Positions 1 to 8,898 are shown, counted from the first letter of the stretch. The stretch is 64,000 bases of DNA from an uncultured Bacilli bacterium (GCA_934101225.1 CAKOQK010000003.1:26504-90503), one strand, 5' to 3'. The notes: generated by a model from the sequence alone, not told the origin. Numbers and translations are program-made.

Positions 1-1657
1 TTCTATCCATTTCATTATCAACACTTGCATCATAACCTACTACTTCTGATATAGAACTTGTACTAAGTCCATAAGGATAATGATCACCAAATAATGCGAT
101 TACAGTATCATCTAATTTTCCAGCTTTCTCTAGTTCATCTAATAACAATTCTAATGCTTTATCAAGTTCATACATCTTAGACATATATCTTTTAACAGTC
201 ATTGGATAATTTGTATCATTTAATTTGTCTAAATTCTTATTACCATATTCACTATCAACACCATAAGGTTGATGAGTAGTAACTGATGTTAAAAATACCA
301 TAAATTTATCTTCATTTATAAAATGAGGAACACTTGTTTTAATTAAATCAGTATCACTAGGCCATTCTTCGTATAAACTACTCCACTTAATATTTAAATC
401 AGATGCATTATAATATTGTCCACTTCCCATATTTTTATGAATAGTTTTTCTAGAATAATAATGATCAGCATAATCATGATAACTGGTTGTAACATATTCT
501 AAATTTTTAAACATATTAAATATTGATTCAGGATAAACATTATTTTTATATCTATTAGCAGTACATGTTTGATTAATAGTATATAAACTAGTCATAACTG
601 TCATTTCATTATTACCAGTAGAACAACTATTTCTAGGACTATAATTATTTCTAAATGATGTTCCTTCACTCCATAACTTATAAATTGTTGGATATCTATC
701 TTTATCAATTGCAATATAGTTAGTAGATTCCATTAATATTACTATTAAATTCTTTCCTTCATAAATACCTGTTTTATCATTTTTAGGAGTAATCTCTCTA
801 CTAATAAAATAATTATTTAATTTATTATAAGTTGAATTCTTTTCATTATTTATTAATTCTTTCCAAGCACTATCATCAATATTTCTAGCATACTCTCCAC
901 TTGCTACAACACTACTTTGATTATTATTAAAAACATCATCTCCACTAATATCAACATTAATATCAAAAGTATTAATCATCATATCACTAAAACCAAAAGC
1001 ATATACTCCAAATTGACTTACATTTAAATTTGGATTATCATTTGTAAGAATTAAATTTTTATTACTTATAGTTTGTAAATCATTTTGCATAAATTTAACT
1101 GTAAGCGTTCCATAATACATTATACACATAAATACAACTACAATAGCATATGCAGCAACCGTTAATAATTTATTTCTATTACTTTCTATTTTAAATTCAA
1201 AATAAGTAGTCTTATTTAATTTGTATTCTTTTATCTTTTTATCTAAAAACCAAATATATAATAAATATAAAGTTAAAGGAATTAATAACAAATAACTTTT
1301 CCAATTGGCAGCCTCAATATATTCTTTAATATAATCTACAACTTTAGTTCCTTGCTCTGCATTACCAGTTCCCATAAAAAATCCTAGATAATTATATAAA
1401 TTAACTTCTACCCATGCATATAAAGTAAGTGCTACACTTATAATTGTTTTAAATATCTTACTTCCTGTCTTTTTAAATAAAGAACTTATTAAACCTAATG
1501 CTATACCAAAACCACAAGAAGATATAAATATTCTAAAAATATCCCAATCTAATATTTTATATGAAAGGTTTATTCTTAAAATAATTTCAATAAAAAAAAT
1601 CAAAGATAAGAAACCCACACTATTTTTAAAAATTTGTTTTCCTAATTTTTCTTTCAC
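1..1657 (-). CDS. Lipoteichoic-acid-synthase-like membrane sulfatase (C-terminus cut by window edge)
   Basis: My translation of the complementary strand gives about 552 residues and runs off the left edge. The N-terminal third has several hydrophobic membrane segments. The extracellular part then shows sulfatase/phosphoglycerol-transferase motifs: VILMEST (metal-binding Glu), a PRNSCSTGNNEM stretch where the nucleophile Ser/Thr should lie, VTTHQPYG, and FGDHYPYG near the edge. Family members build or decorate lipoteichoic acid or related glycerophosphate polymers outside the membrane. I chose GTG at 1657 because GGTGAG lies just upstream; GTG at 1666 is the alternative. It overlaps the end of rnhB by about 32 bases, so the two are probably co-transcribed. 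The class is clear, but LTA synthase versus another phosphoglycerol or phosphoethanolamine transferase is not. Confidence 0.85.
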   Translation of the reverse strand, partial: MKEKLGKQIFKNSVGFLSLIFFIEIILRINLSYKILDWDIFRIFISSCGFGIALGLISSLFKKTGSKIFKTIISVALTLYAWVEVNLYNYLGFFMGTGNAEQGTKVVDYIKEYIEAANWKSYLLLIPLTLYLLYIWFLDKKIKEYKLNKTTYFEFKIESNRNKLLTVAAYAIVVVFMCIMYYGTLTVKFMQNDLQTISNKNLILTNDNPNLNVSQFGVYAFGFSDMMINTFDINVDISGDDVFNNNQSSVVASGEYARNIDDSAWKELINNEKNSTYNKLNNYFISREITPKNDKTGIYEGKNLIVILMESTNYIAIDKDRYPTIYKLWSEGTSFRNNYSPRNSCSTGNNEMTVMTSLYTINQTCTANRYKNNVYPESIFNMFKNLEYVTTSYHDYADHYYSRKTIHKNMGSGQYYNASDLNIKWSSLYEEWPSDTDLIKTSVPHFINEDKFMVFLTSVTTHQPYGVDSEYGNKNLDKLNDTNYPMTVKRYMSKMYELDKALELLLDELEKAGKLDDTVIALFGDHYPYGLSTSSISEVVGYDASVDNEMDR

Positions 1658-2285
1658 TTTTCTCACCATTTAATATTAAATCACGGACTGGCCCAAATGT
1701 AAACCTATAATTATCAAGTAATCCATATTTTTTTATTGCTTCTAAGTGAGCTTTAGTTGGGTAACCTTTATGATTTTTAAATCCATATTCTGGAAATTTT
1801 TCATCTAATTCATACATCATTCTATCTCTAGTAACCTTAGCAACAATTGATGCAGCTGCTATTGATTCTGACTTACTATCACCTTTAATTATACTTTCAC
1901 TAGGCATTTCTAAATCACTTAACTTCATTGCATCAATAAGAACATATTCTGGTTTAATATCTAAATTATTTATAGCTTGATACATTGCAAGTTTTGTTGC
2001 TTCATAAATATTTACTTCATCTATTACTTTGTTATCCATGATTCCAATTGAAACACTTAACGCATCTTTCATTATAATTTCATATAATTCGTTTCTTCTT
2101 TTTTCAGATAACTTTTTAGAGTCATTAATTAATCCATTAAAATATCCCACTGGTAAAATAACTGCAGCAGTAACAACCGGTCCAACTAAAGGTCCACGAC
2201 CTACTTCATCTACACCAGCAATATATTTTATTCCTTTATTATATAATTCTTGTTCATAACTTAACATATTATTTTTCATAATCAA
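1626..2285 (-). CDS. rnhB: Ribonuclease HII
   Basis: Ribonuclease HII cleaves the RNA strand of RNA-DNA hybrids, including single ribonucleotides left in DNA, using two metal ions. The 219-residue length is typical. The N-terminal motif GVDEVGRGPLVGPV supplies the first acidic residues, LIDAMKL the next Asp, and KGDSKSESIAAASIVAKVTRDR is the conserved core that follows. The C-terminal part NHKGYPTKAHLEAIKKYG is also family-typical. It overlaps rbgA upstream by 17 bases and the sulfatase downstream by about 32, so it sits in one leftward transcription unit. The rbgA-rnhB order is also seen in many Bacilli. The first Met has an internal alternative three codons later. Confidence 0.96.
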   Translation of the reverse strand: MIMKNNMLSYEQELYNKGIKYIAGVDEVGRGPLVGPVVTAAVILPVGYFNGLINDSKKLSEKRRNELYEIIMKDALSVSIGIMDNKVIDEVNIYEATKLAMYQAINNLDIKPEYVLIDAMKLSDLEMPSESIIKGDSKSESIAAASIVAKVTRDRMMYELDEKFPEYGFKNHKGYPTKAHLEAIKKYGLLDNYRFTFGPVRDLILNGEKSERKIRKTNF

Positions 2286-3189
2286 ATGTAATTCCTTTTA
2301 TATGTTCTAACTTTATTTCATTAATTATATATTTGGCTGTACGATTATAATCTGCTTCTCCATTTTTAATAGCTCCAATATTTTTAGCAATTGCATCAAA
2401 TGCTTCATCATTAAATTCATTAATTTTAAATCTCTCACTTAATATATTAGGATATCTTTCACTTAATACTTTTAATATATAACTAGCAACATCATATAAT
2501 GGGATAACATCTTCTTTAATCGCACTAAAAACACATAAATTAAGAGCTACTTTTTCATCATCAAATTTAGGCCATAATATTCCCGGCGTATCAAGTACTA
2601 ATACTTTATATTTAGTTTTTAACCACACATTATTTCTTGTAACTCCTGGCATATTACCAGTTTTAGCTACTTTCTTACCAGCTAAATTATTAATTAAAGT
2701 ACTCTTACCAACATTAGGTATACCTATAACTAACGCTTTTAATTCTTTTTCTTTTAAACCTTTTTCTTTTCTCTTTAAATTAATATTTTTAGCTACTTTA
2801 TTTATTAAATCAATAACTTTCTTATAATCATTATTATCACTTAAATTAACTAATACTACATTATAACCTTTATTTTCATAATATTTAACCCATGTATTAG
2901 TTTCATTTATATCACATAAATCAGCTTTAGACATTATAAGTATTTTATCTTTATTTCTAGTAATATCATCTATATCTTTAATTTTAGATGATAAAGGTAT
3001 TCTAGCATCAATTATTTCAAATACAATATCTATAACTGGCATTATTTTTTTAATTTCATCCTTGGTTTTCTTCATATGTCCTGGGTACCACGAAATTCCA
3101 ATTGATAAATATTTTCCTTGACTATCATTATTTTTCTTTTCTGCTCTTATTTTTCTTTTTTGATACATATCCACTCTAATCACTTCCAT
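2269..3189 (-). CDS. rbgA: Ribosome biogenesis GTPase A (RbgA/YlqF)
   Basis: This is a circularly permuted GTPase needed for late assembly of the large ribosomal subunit in Bacilli. The permuted order is visible: G4 SKADL comes first, then the P-loop GIPNVGKST, then LDTPG. The WYPGHMKKTKDEI entry motif identifies the YlqF branch. The region before WYPGHM is longer than usual (about 33 residues, Lys/Arg-rich). The start is therefore uncertain: GTG at 3174, with GGAAGTG upstream, or ATG at 3168 are as plausible as ATG at 3189. The gene overlaps the upstream UDG-like gene by 14 bases and rnhB by 17, which indicates translational coupling. Family assignment is firm. Confidence 0.94.
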   Translation of the reverse strand: MEVIRVDMYQKRKIRAEKKNNDSQGKYLSIGISWYPGHMKKTKDEIKKIMPVIDIVFEIIDARIPLSSKIKDIDDITRNKDKILIMSKADLCDINETNTWVKYYENKGYNVVLVNLSDNNDYKKVIDLINKVAKNINLKRKEKGLKEKELKALVIGIPNVGKSTLINNLAGKKVAKTGNMPGVTRNNVWLKTKYKVLVLDTPGILWPKFDDEKVALNLCVFSAIKEDVIPLYDVASYILKVLSERYPNILSERFKINEFNDEAFDAIAKNIGAIKNGEADYNRTAKYIINEIKLEHIKGITFDYEK

Positions 3190-3934
3190 TTTCTATCATT
3201 CTTGTTTCATTTAAAAAATTATCTATAACTAATTTTTGATTAGTTATGCTATTTGATTCTTTTTCATTACTATATTCTTCTTTTTTTATTTCATTTTCAA
3301 TTATCCATTTTATATCTTCTATCGATTTATCAATATTAAATATGCCATTACCTACTGGATAATAAACAGGATAAACTTTATATTCGTTTTTATTAATTTG
3401 TATTTTGTGACATTTTTTTCTATTTTCAGATACAGATATCTTTTTATTTAAAATAATAGAACTAACTTGGTTTCCAAAAGTAATAATTATTTTTGGTTTA
3501 ATTATATTTATTTCTTTGAATAATAAATCAAGATATTTTTTCAACACTTCATCAGGCAATGGTCTTGCATCTATTTGTGTACATTTACCTAAATTAGTAA
3601 TGAACAATTTATTTTTTTCAATTTCTTCGTAAACATAGTTGCAAAACTCATAATCCCATTCTTTTGGTTTCTTTTCTTGAATTTTGTTAAATGTTTCTTC
3701 ACTTAATAAATCAACTTTATAGAACAACTTCCATATGTTTTTAGTTCCTAACCATGGAGACTTTCTACCTTTCCAAGATTTATCACTGGCAATATTTTTT
3801 CCGGTAGGATTCATAAAAACAAAACATATATCAGGATTTTTTTCACATCCACCATTATATATAGAATCTAATTCCTTAGCACCATATTTAACTTGTAATT
3901 CATCATAATCTTTTCTTAAATCTTCTATCTTCAA
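3176..3934 (-). CDS. Uracil-DNA-glycosylase-superfamily-like protein
   Basis: This protein of about 252 residues resembles the uracil-DNA glycosylase superfamily fold. FVFMNPTGKN matches the motif-1 position where other members have a GEAPG-type loop. It continues through a WLGTKNIWKLF segment, LFITNLGKCTQ (the beta-strand before the second motif) and PKIIITFGNQVSS. A family-1 Ung also exists in this window at 22600, so this would be a different clade. I prefer TTG at 3934 because AGAAGGTG lies 5-8 bases upstream; the GTG at 3943 is part of that ribosome-binding site. Activity on uracil is not shown, and no Fe-S cysteine set is obvious. It lies upstream of and overlaps rbgA. Confidence 0.6.
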   Translation of the reverse strand: MKIEDLRKDYDELQVKYGAKELDSIYNGGCEKNPDICFVFMNPTGKNIASDKSWKGRKSPWLGTKNIWKLFYKVDLLSEETFNKIQEKKPKEWDYEFCNYVYEEIEKNKLFITNLGKCTQIDARPLPDEVLKKYLDLLFKEINIIKPKIIITFGNQVSSIILNKKISVSENRKKCHKIQINKNEYKVYPVYYPVGNGIFNIDKSIEDIKWIIENEIKKEEYSNEKESNSITNQKLVIDNFLNETRMIENGSD

Positions 3935-4035
3935 AATATTCACCTTCTTATAAAAAAGTTTCTTTAAGTAGTTCTTACCTCTATTTTATTTAAAATAACT
4001 ATAATTTTCCAGTTATAAAATGTAAAAAGGAATAA

Positions 4036-4062
4036 GATTAAAAGTCTTTATTTATAAGACTT
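4036..4062 (-). terminator. Intrinsic terminator after the 4048-4125 small ORF
   Basis: On the minus strand AAGTCTT and AAGACTT form a 7-bp stem with a 7-base loop, followed by a T-rich tail. The left arm overlaps the end of the small ORF, so the ORF appears to have its own transcript end. Confidence 0.5.
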
Positions 4063-4125
4063 CATAGGAAATTTTCCATAAGTCGGTTTATACCAATTTA
4101 TGTTTGTTTTATTTTCATTATTCAT
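4048..4125 (-). CDS. Possible 25-residue small protein
   Basis: A short reading frame, ATG to TAA, with a strong ribosome-binding site (GAGGAAG about 7 bases upstream) encodes a polar 25-residue peptide with NWYKPTYGKFPMKSYK near its end. It has its own terminator hairpin overlapping the stop. I do not recognise it. It is soluble-looking and basic, not a membrane peptide. It sits between the GNAT gene and the UDG-like gene, both leftward. A chance ORF remains possible, but the ribosome-binding site plus terminator argue for a real small gene. Confidence 0.35.
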   Translation of the reverse strand: MNNENKTNINWYKPTYGKFPMKSYK

Positions 4126-4155
4126 TATTTTCACTTCCTCTATTTTAATTTATAA

Positions 4156-4602
4156 TTACCATTTTTCTTTATCTATTAATTTAACATAACCTACTTCTTT
4201 AATATATCCTAATTTTTCATAAAAGGATTGTGCTACAATATTATCTCTTTCTACAATTAAAGAAATAAAATCACAGTTATTTTGCTTTGCAAATTTATAT
4301 ATATATTCAAACATTTTTGTTCCTATTTTATTTCTTCTATATTCTTCCTTCACTCCAAAATTCCAAACAGTTAAAAATGGTTTTAGCTGTTCTACAATAT
4401 CATAATTAATTATAACTGTTGCTAACCCTACTATTTCATTATTAACTTTCGCCACTATATTATGATATGCTGAGTTATTATAAATTTCATTATATATATT
4501 TACAAGTTTATTGTAATCTGTAGTCGTACTATAATTTTTATCATATATATTTATGGCTGCCATTAAATCCTCTTGTTTTAATTTTTCTATCAAAATTTCC
4601 AT
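4156..4602 (-). CDS. GNAT-family N-acetyltransferase
   Basis: This is a 148-residue single-domain GNAT enzyme that transfers an acetyl group from acetyl-CoA to an unknown amine. The acetyl-CoA-binding motif A is visible as GVKEEYRRNKIGTKMFEYIYKF (R-R-N-K-I-G loop). The C-terminal motif VERDNIVAQSFYEKLGY is the usual strand-helix with the conserved Asn/Tyr. The start ATG is preceded by AAAGGA with good spacing. It appears to be its own transcription unit, with a gene-poor 417-base stretch upstream. The substrate cannot be inferred. Confidence 0.88.
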   Translation of the reverse strand: MEILIEKLKQEDLMAAINIYDKNYSTTTDYNKLVNIYNEIYNNSAYHNIVAKVNNEIVGLATVIINYDIVEQLKPFLTVWNFGVKEEYRRNKIGTKMFEYIYKFAKQNNCDFISLIVERDNIVAQSFYEKLGYIKEVGYVKLIDKEKW

Positions 4603-5019
4603 ATTTAATATCCTTTCACTTTATTTAATACACAAACTAATTTATATTGCCTAAGTCTATGCTTTTTAATTTTTATATCCATTTTTCAGCAAATTATCAT
4701 TTAATCATTTTTACCTCCAAATATTTTAAAATTTATTTTTTCTTTTCAATTAATTATAAGTTTTATCAAATTCAGCAGTTAACGAGTATTTCTCGGCAAC
4801 TGGTAAAAGTATTACCTTCACTATTTTTATACATAATTAATTTATTTTCTTCCACTAATAGTCTCATTTCCATTATTTTTTCACAGCATCTAATTAAATG
4901 TCACTTCCCTATATACTTAATCCATTATTGATTAATTTTACTGTCCATATACATTTATATACTCAAAATAATTTGATGACAATATAAATATACATCACTT
5001 AATCATTTATATTAGTAAA
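4603..5019. other. Gene-poor stretch with a possible decayed coding relic
   Basis: No intact gene is visible. On the minus strand, around 4760-4940, one frame stays coding-like for about 45 codons (it includes EKIMEMRLLVEENKL) and is then broken by several stops. I read this as a possible relic of a lost gene and recognise no family. AT-rich spacer with chance coding resemblance is the alternative. Confidence 0.25.
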
Positions 5020-5556
5020 TTATTTTTTTACTTTATTTAAAATTCTTCTTTTATCTAATGACAATATTTCATAACTTTGCTTATCATATATCTCATTCGC
5101 TAATTTAATAGATTCCATGAGTAACTCATTCAAATCATTTATAGGAATTTTATCATAATCTTCTTTATATAACCAATCAAGATATTTTATTTTAGTTGCA
5201 TCATCTGGTCTACCATATATTACTTTTCCACTATGTAACCAATATCCAAATTCTACATTTGTTGTAAATGCTGGCATATCAGGTAAAGTTCTAGGAATCC
5301 AAAACATAATAACTGTTGATTCAGTTAATGCTTCTCTTTCTCATTTTACTTGATCAACATAATCTGTTTTAGGTTTCCACGAAGAATATTCAGGAACATA
5401 AACAACACCATCAAATCCAAATTCCTCTAACTTTTTACAAGCGGTAGGTCTCCACGATTCTATCTTTTCATTTCTAGGAGTTGGACCAGCTAAAAATATA
5501 GATTTATTTCCTTTTATAACTTTTTCATCAGAATAATTAATTATCATTACCATCAC
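5020..5556 (-). pseudogene. Nucleoside 2-deoxyribosyltransferase-like gene broken by one TGA
   Basis: Two fragments lie in the same frame, separated only by a TGA at 5341-5343. The first (from ATG 5556) contains FLAGPTPRN, the nucleotide-binding entry motif of the deoxyribosyltransferase-like fold. The second contains FWIPRTLP and TTNVEFGYW, where the Glu of NVEFG is the usual catalytic position. Read across the stop, the junction is QVK-stop-EREALTES; relatives usually have Trp here, so TGG to TGA is the likely change. Total length (about 178 codons) is right for the family. TGA is used as a true stop elsewhere in the window, so I call this a nonsense mutation rather than recoding. Confidence 0.7.
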
Positions 5557-5586
5557 ACAACCTTTTCTAAAATATATTTTTTACAT

Positions 5587-5636
5587 ATTCCAAACATAAT
5601 TTTTCTATTTGGAATTCATACAAACTAATTATATCA
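5587..5636 (-). promoter_or_regulatory. Promoter and palindrome upstream of the deoxyribosyltransferase-like gene
   Basis: On the minus strand an extended -10, TGATATAAT, lies at 5628-5636. The predicted transcript start region is followed by an inverted repeat, ATTCCAAA...TTTGGAAT (8-bp arms, 5587-5615), which could be a repressor site or a leader hairpin. The same extended -10 followed by TAGTTTGT occurs upstream of tRNA-Leu. Confidence 0.4.
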
Positions 5637-5714
5637 TCATTTCATTTTTCAATAAATGATTAAACTCAATAATTATTTAAATGCTACATTAAAAATTCTT
5701 TATTTACATGTTTT

Positions 5715-5736
5715 GGGTTGTTAATATTAACACCCC
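5715..5736. promoter_or_regulatory. Near-perfect palindrome with GTTAATATTAAC core
   Basis: The 12-bp core GTTAATATTAAC is a perfect palindrome flanked by GGGT/CCCC, in the intergenic region upstream of the M16 peptidase operon and of the divergent deoxyribosyltransferase-like gene. It has no T tail, so an operator is more likely than a terminator. The binding protein is unknown. Confidence 0.35.
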
Positions 5737-5802
5737 ATAATTTACAAATCTATCTATAAATACTACAAAACTAAAATTATAATATAAATTTAACAATAAC
5801 TT

Positions 5803-5811
5803 TGCTATAAT
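5803..5811 (+). promoter_or_regulatory. Extended -10 promoter of the M16 peptidase operon
   Basis: TGCTATAAT is an extended -10 element with no good -35. Transcription would begin close to 5818, giving a leader of only about 13 bases that consists mostly of the GAGGTG ribosome-binding site. Confidence 0.5.
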
Positions 5812-5830
5812 CTATTTGAGGTGAAGAAAA

Positions 5831-7081
5831 TTGAAAATAAATATACAGAAAAAGCCATATATATTAAATAATAAAGACTTTAGAACAATCCAAATTCAGG
5901 TAATGTTTCCTATAAAAATTAAAAAAGAAAACTTAGCATATATTAATATTCTTCCTAACATGCTACAATTTATGAATAATAAGTATCCTTCTGAAGATAA
6001 ATTCTTACTTGCTAATAAAAAATTATATATTTTAAATAGTCATTGTGGATACTCTAGAATTGGATTAAATGGATTCTTTACATTTGATATGATTATTCCA
6101 GATACTAATTCTCTTAAAGAAAATCTATTAGAAAAACAATTTAGCTTATTTAGTGAAATGATTTATAATCCTTTAATTGAAAATAATTGTTTTACTTCAT
6201 TTGAACTAGAAAAAGAAAAGAAAAATATCCTTTTCGATATTGATAATTCATTAAAAAATATTGGTACATATCAAAATTTAAGACTTAAAGAAATCATTGA
6301 TGAAGATAATATATTATCATTAAATCTTACTAGAAATACTGATTTAATTGAAAAAGTAACACCTAGTAATCTATATAAATATTATAAAAAGATTATTATT
6401 GATAATTCCCCTATCATATTTGTAATGGGTAATGTTGATGAAAATAAAATAAATAAATTATGTAATAAATATTTATATAAGAATTTTAAAAATAAAGAAA
6501 TTAACATTAAACTTGATCATTTTATGAATACAAGAGATAAATTTTTAGAAGTTACAGAAAATAGTTCTTTTAATAATTCATGTTTATCTATTGTATATAA
6601 AGTAAAGGATGCAAATGAATTTGACTATATTTATTTAAATTATGTAAGAGATATATTAACATCTATTTCTTTAGGATTACTTAGTAAAACCTTAAGAGAA
6701 GATTTAGAAATTGTTTATTCAGTAAAAGTACAACCCTATTCTCGTTATGGATTATTAGAAATTAAAGCATTTATTAATAAAAATAATATGGAACTTGCCA
6801 AAAATAAAATTATAGAAATAGTTAATAGTTTAAAAAATCCTGAAGTATTTAAAGATGAATTAAATAATTTAATTGAAAGACAAAGATTAGATGTTATTGA
6901 AAAGAAAGATAATAAATTTATTATTTTTGATGATTATATTTCTAGTACTTTAAATATAGATGACACACTTGAAGAATACTATGAAAAATATAAAAATATT
7001 AGCTCTGAAGATATAAGCAATTTTGTAAATAGATTAGTATTAGATACAATATATTTTTTGAAGGAGAAAGATCATGAATAA
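5831..7081 (+). CDS. M16-family peptidase-like protein, inactive subunit (YmfF-like)
   Basis: This 416-residue protein has the M16 (insulinase/pitrilysin) two-lobe pattern but lacks the zinc motif HXXEH: the corresponding helix reads NMLQFMNNKY. It retains family features such as YNPLIENNCFTSFELEKEKKNI and a C-terminal SLGLLSKTLREDLEIVYSV stretch typical of the second lobe. Start is TTG, preceded by GAGGTG at 7 bases. Its 3' end overlaps the active partner at 7074 by 8 bases. In Bacilli, YmfF/YmfH-type proteins occur as such a pair, one catalytic and one not. I infer a heterodimeric cytosolic peptidase; the substrate is unknown. Confidence 0.82.
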   Translation: MKINIQKKPYILNNKDFRTIQIQVMFPIKIKKENLAYINILPNMLQFMNNKYPSEDKFLLANKKLYILNSHCGYSRIGLNGFFTFDMIIPDTNSLKENLLEKQFSLFSEMIYNPLIENNCFTSFELEKEKKNILFDIDNSLKNIGTYQNLRLKEIIDEDNILSLNLTRNTDLIEKVTPSNLYKYYKKIIIDNSPIIFVMGNVDENKINKLCNKYLYKNFKNKEINIKLDHFMNTRDKFLEVTENSSFNNSCLSIVYKVKDANEFDYIYLNYVRDILTSISLGLLSKTLREDLEIVYSVKVQPYSRYGLLEIKAFINKNNMELAKNKIIEIVNSLKNPEVFKDELNNLIERQRLDVIEKKDNKFIIFDDYISSTLNIDDTLEEYYEKYKNISSEDISNFVNRLVLDTIYFLKEKDHE

Positions 7082-8312
7082 TATAGAAACAGTTACTTTA
7101 GATAATGGTTTAAGAATATTTTTATATAAAGATGAAAGAAGACATAAGACATTTTTTACTTATATAACTTTAGGTGGAGGCCAAAGAAAAAACTTTATTC
7201 TTGATGGAACTAAATATCATTTAAATGATGGGCTTGCTCACATATTAGAACATTATATAGTTGAATGTAATAATAATGGGAATTTTATAAAAAAATTAGG
7301 TAAAATGCAGATGGACGTGAACGCTGAAACAAGTGATATATATACCGAATACTACTTTCAAGCAGTTGAAAATATTGACATTGGAATTAAAACAATCCTT
7401 GATGCAGTCAATAACGTTAAGTTTAACGAAGAAAATCTTAATAAATTAAAAAAACCTATTATTCAAGAAATAAGAAATAGAATGGATAATAAATTTTATC
7501 ATTTAAATAAAATGGTTATGAATGATGTATTTGGTGAAGAAAATTATATTGATGTTGGTGGAAATATTAAAGATATAGAAAATGCTAATATCGAAGAAGT
7601 TGAGGCTCTTTACAACGCTTGTTATAAACCAGATAATCAAATTATAGTAATTGCAGGTAATTTTAATAAAGAAAATGTTATTAATATCATAAAAGACTAT
7701 TTTATGAATCTAAAAAAAGAGAATCATCATGTTGAAATAATTAAAAATAATTATGTAGATTCTGTATTAAAGAAAAAAGATATATTAAAGTTTCCAACTC
7801 CTAAAGAATATAGAGAAATTGCATTTAAAGTTAACTGTAGTAAATTTACAAATAAAGAAATATTAGATCTTGAATCATATATATTATGTTTTTTTAGTAC
7901 ATTTTTTGGAGTAACTTCAACGCTTTATAAAGAATTAATTAAGAAAAATATCATCACTGATATAATGAATTGTGATATGAGAAAAGTAGATAACTACTTT
8001 CTTATAACTATTGGTAACTACACAACGAATGGAGATATTTTATCTAAAAAAATTATTAACACTATTAAATCTATGAATAAATTTAATACTACAATATTTA
8101 ATTTAAAAAAGAAAGAATTTATATTAAAACTAATATTAAGAGATGAAAATATATTTAAAATGATTAATCCATTTATTACTAATGTAATTATTTATGATTA
8201 TCCATATATTGATACATTAGAAGATGTTTACAATTTAACATATGAGAAATATGTTGATACAATTAAAAGTCTTGATTTTAGTAATTATACTGATATAAGT
8301 ATCATAAATTAA
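7074..8312 (+). CDS. M16-family zinc peptidase, catalytic subunit (YmfH-like)
   Basis: This 412-residue M16 peptidase keeps its inverted zinc site: H56-I-L-E59-H60 (HILEH), with the third ligand probably the Glu of IIQEIRNRM downstream. The MQMDVNAETSDIYTEYYF segment corresponds to the N/A-x-T-xx-D/E-x-T-x-Y motif that lines the active site. It starts inside the end of the preceding gene with GGAG upstream and is followed directly by a terminator, so the two genes form a two-cistron operon. Relatives in Bacilli are annotated as processing proteases, and some are tied to modification of translation factors, but nothing here shows the substrate. Confidence 0.88.
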   Translation: MNNIETVTLDNGLRIFLYKDERRHKTFFTYITLGGGQRKNFILDGTKYHLNDGLAHILEHYIVECNNNGNFIKKLGKMQMDVNAETSDIYTEYYFQAVENIDIGIKTILDAVNNVKFNEENLNKLKKPIIQEIRNRMDNKFYHLNKMVMNDVFGEENYIDVGGNIKDIENANIEEVEALYNACYKPDNQIIVIAGNFNKENVINIIKDYFMNLKKENHHVEIIKNNYVDSVLKKKDILKFPTPKEYREIAFKVNCSKFTNKEILDLESYILCFFSTFFGVTSTLYKELIKKNIITDIMNCDMRKVDNYFLITIGNYTTNGDILSKKIINTIKSMNKFNTTIFNLKKKEFILKLILRDENIFKMINPFITNVIIYDYPYIDTLEDVYNLTYEKYVDTIKSLDFSNYTDISIIN

Positions 8313-8314
8313 TA

Positions 8315-8342
8315 AAGAAGAACACAAAAGTTCTTCTTTTAA
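8315..8342 (+). terminator. Terminator of the M16 peptidase operon
   Basis: A 9-bp stem (AAGAAGAAC / GTTCTTCTT) with a 6-base loop starts three bases after the stop codon and is followed by a T run. Confidence 0.8.
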
Positions 8343-8369
8343 TATGCATTTTCCTTGTTGTTTTAACTA

Positions 8370-8759
8370 TTATAAACACTTATTTAATTCTTTTTCTAAT
8401 TTAAGTAATAATTCTTTATCTTTATCTCTATTTAAAAGTTTTTTAACATTGTAGCAATCTCTTAAAGAAGCAACTTTATAACCATTTATATATACATAAT
8501 TATTTGGGCAAAAATCAAAGCTAAAATTTATTACATCATCTATCATAAAAGCCTTATTTCCAAATTCATTTATTCTATCAAATTCACAATTAAAATTACT
8601 TAATAGATATTCGTAATAATCTTTTGAAACCCAAATATCAATGTCATGAGTTTAATTACTAAAATTTTGTAAAACTAAAGCAGCTCCAGTTATAATAATA
8701 AATTTATCTTTATCTAAATTATAATTATTTAATGTCGTTATAATATCTTTTTTTATCAT
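8370..8759 (-). pseudogene. Nucleotidyltransferase-like gene broken by one TAA
   Basis: Not an intact frame, but from ATG 8759 (AGAGGT ribosome-binding site, 5-base spacing) 130 codons read cleanly except for a TAA at 8652-8654. Before the stop comes TGAALVLQNF, and right after it THDIDIWVS. This is the G-x-A-L-x-x-x-G...T-x-DID pattern of small nucleotidyltransferases such as AbiEii- or MNT-type proteins. The rest ends in KELNKCL at TAA 8370. No HEPN or other antitoxin partner lies next to it. I infer a recent nonsense change in a former nucleotidyltransferase gene. Confidence 0.6.
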
Positions 8760-8898
8760 GTTTTACCTCTATTCTTATATATAAATAAAATTAATCAATT
8801 CAAAATAAACTATATCAAATCTATAATGAAAATTCAAATATACAATTACCATCTTTCTAATATTTCCAATAAAACAAAAAGACTTTATGGATAAAATA

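Noticed and set aside
5020..5556. Use of TGA as a tryptophan codon (genetic code 4)
   Set aside because: TGG is used for Trp throughout, and TGA terminates several genes, including in ATGA/GTGA overlaps at 20150 and 19101 and within a terminator at 34334.
8370..8759. Active AbiE-like abortive-infection toxin
   Set aside because: The frame is interrupted by TAA before the catalytic D-x-D and no antitoxin gene is adjacent.
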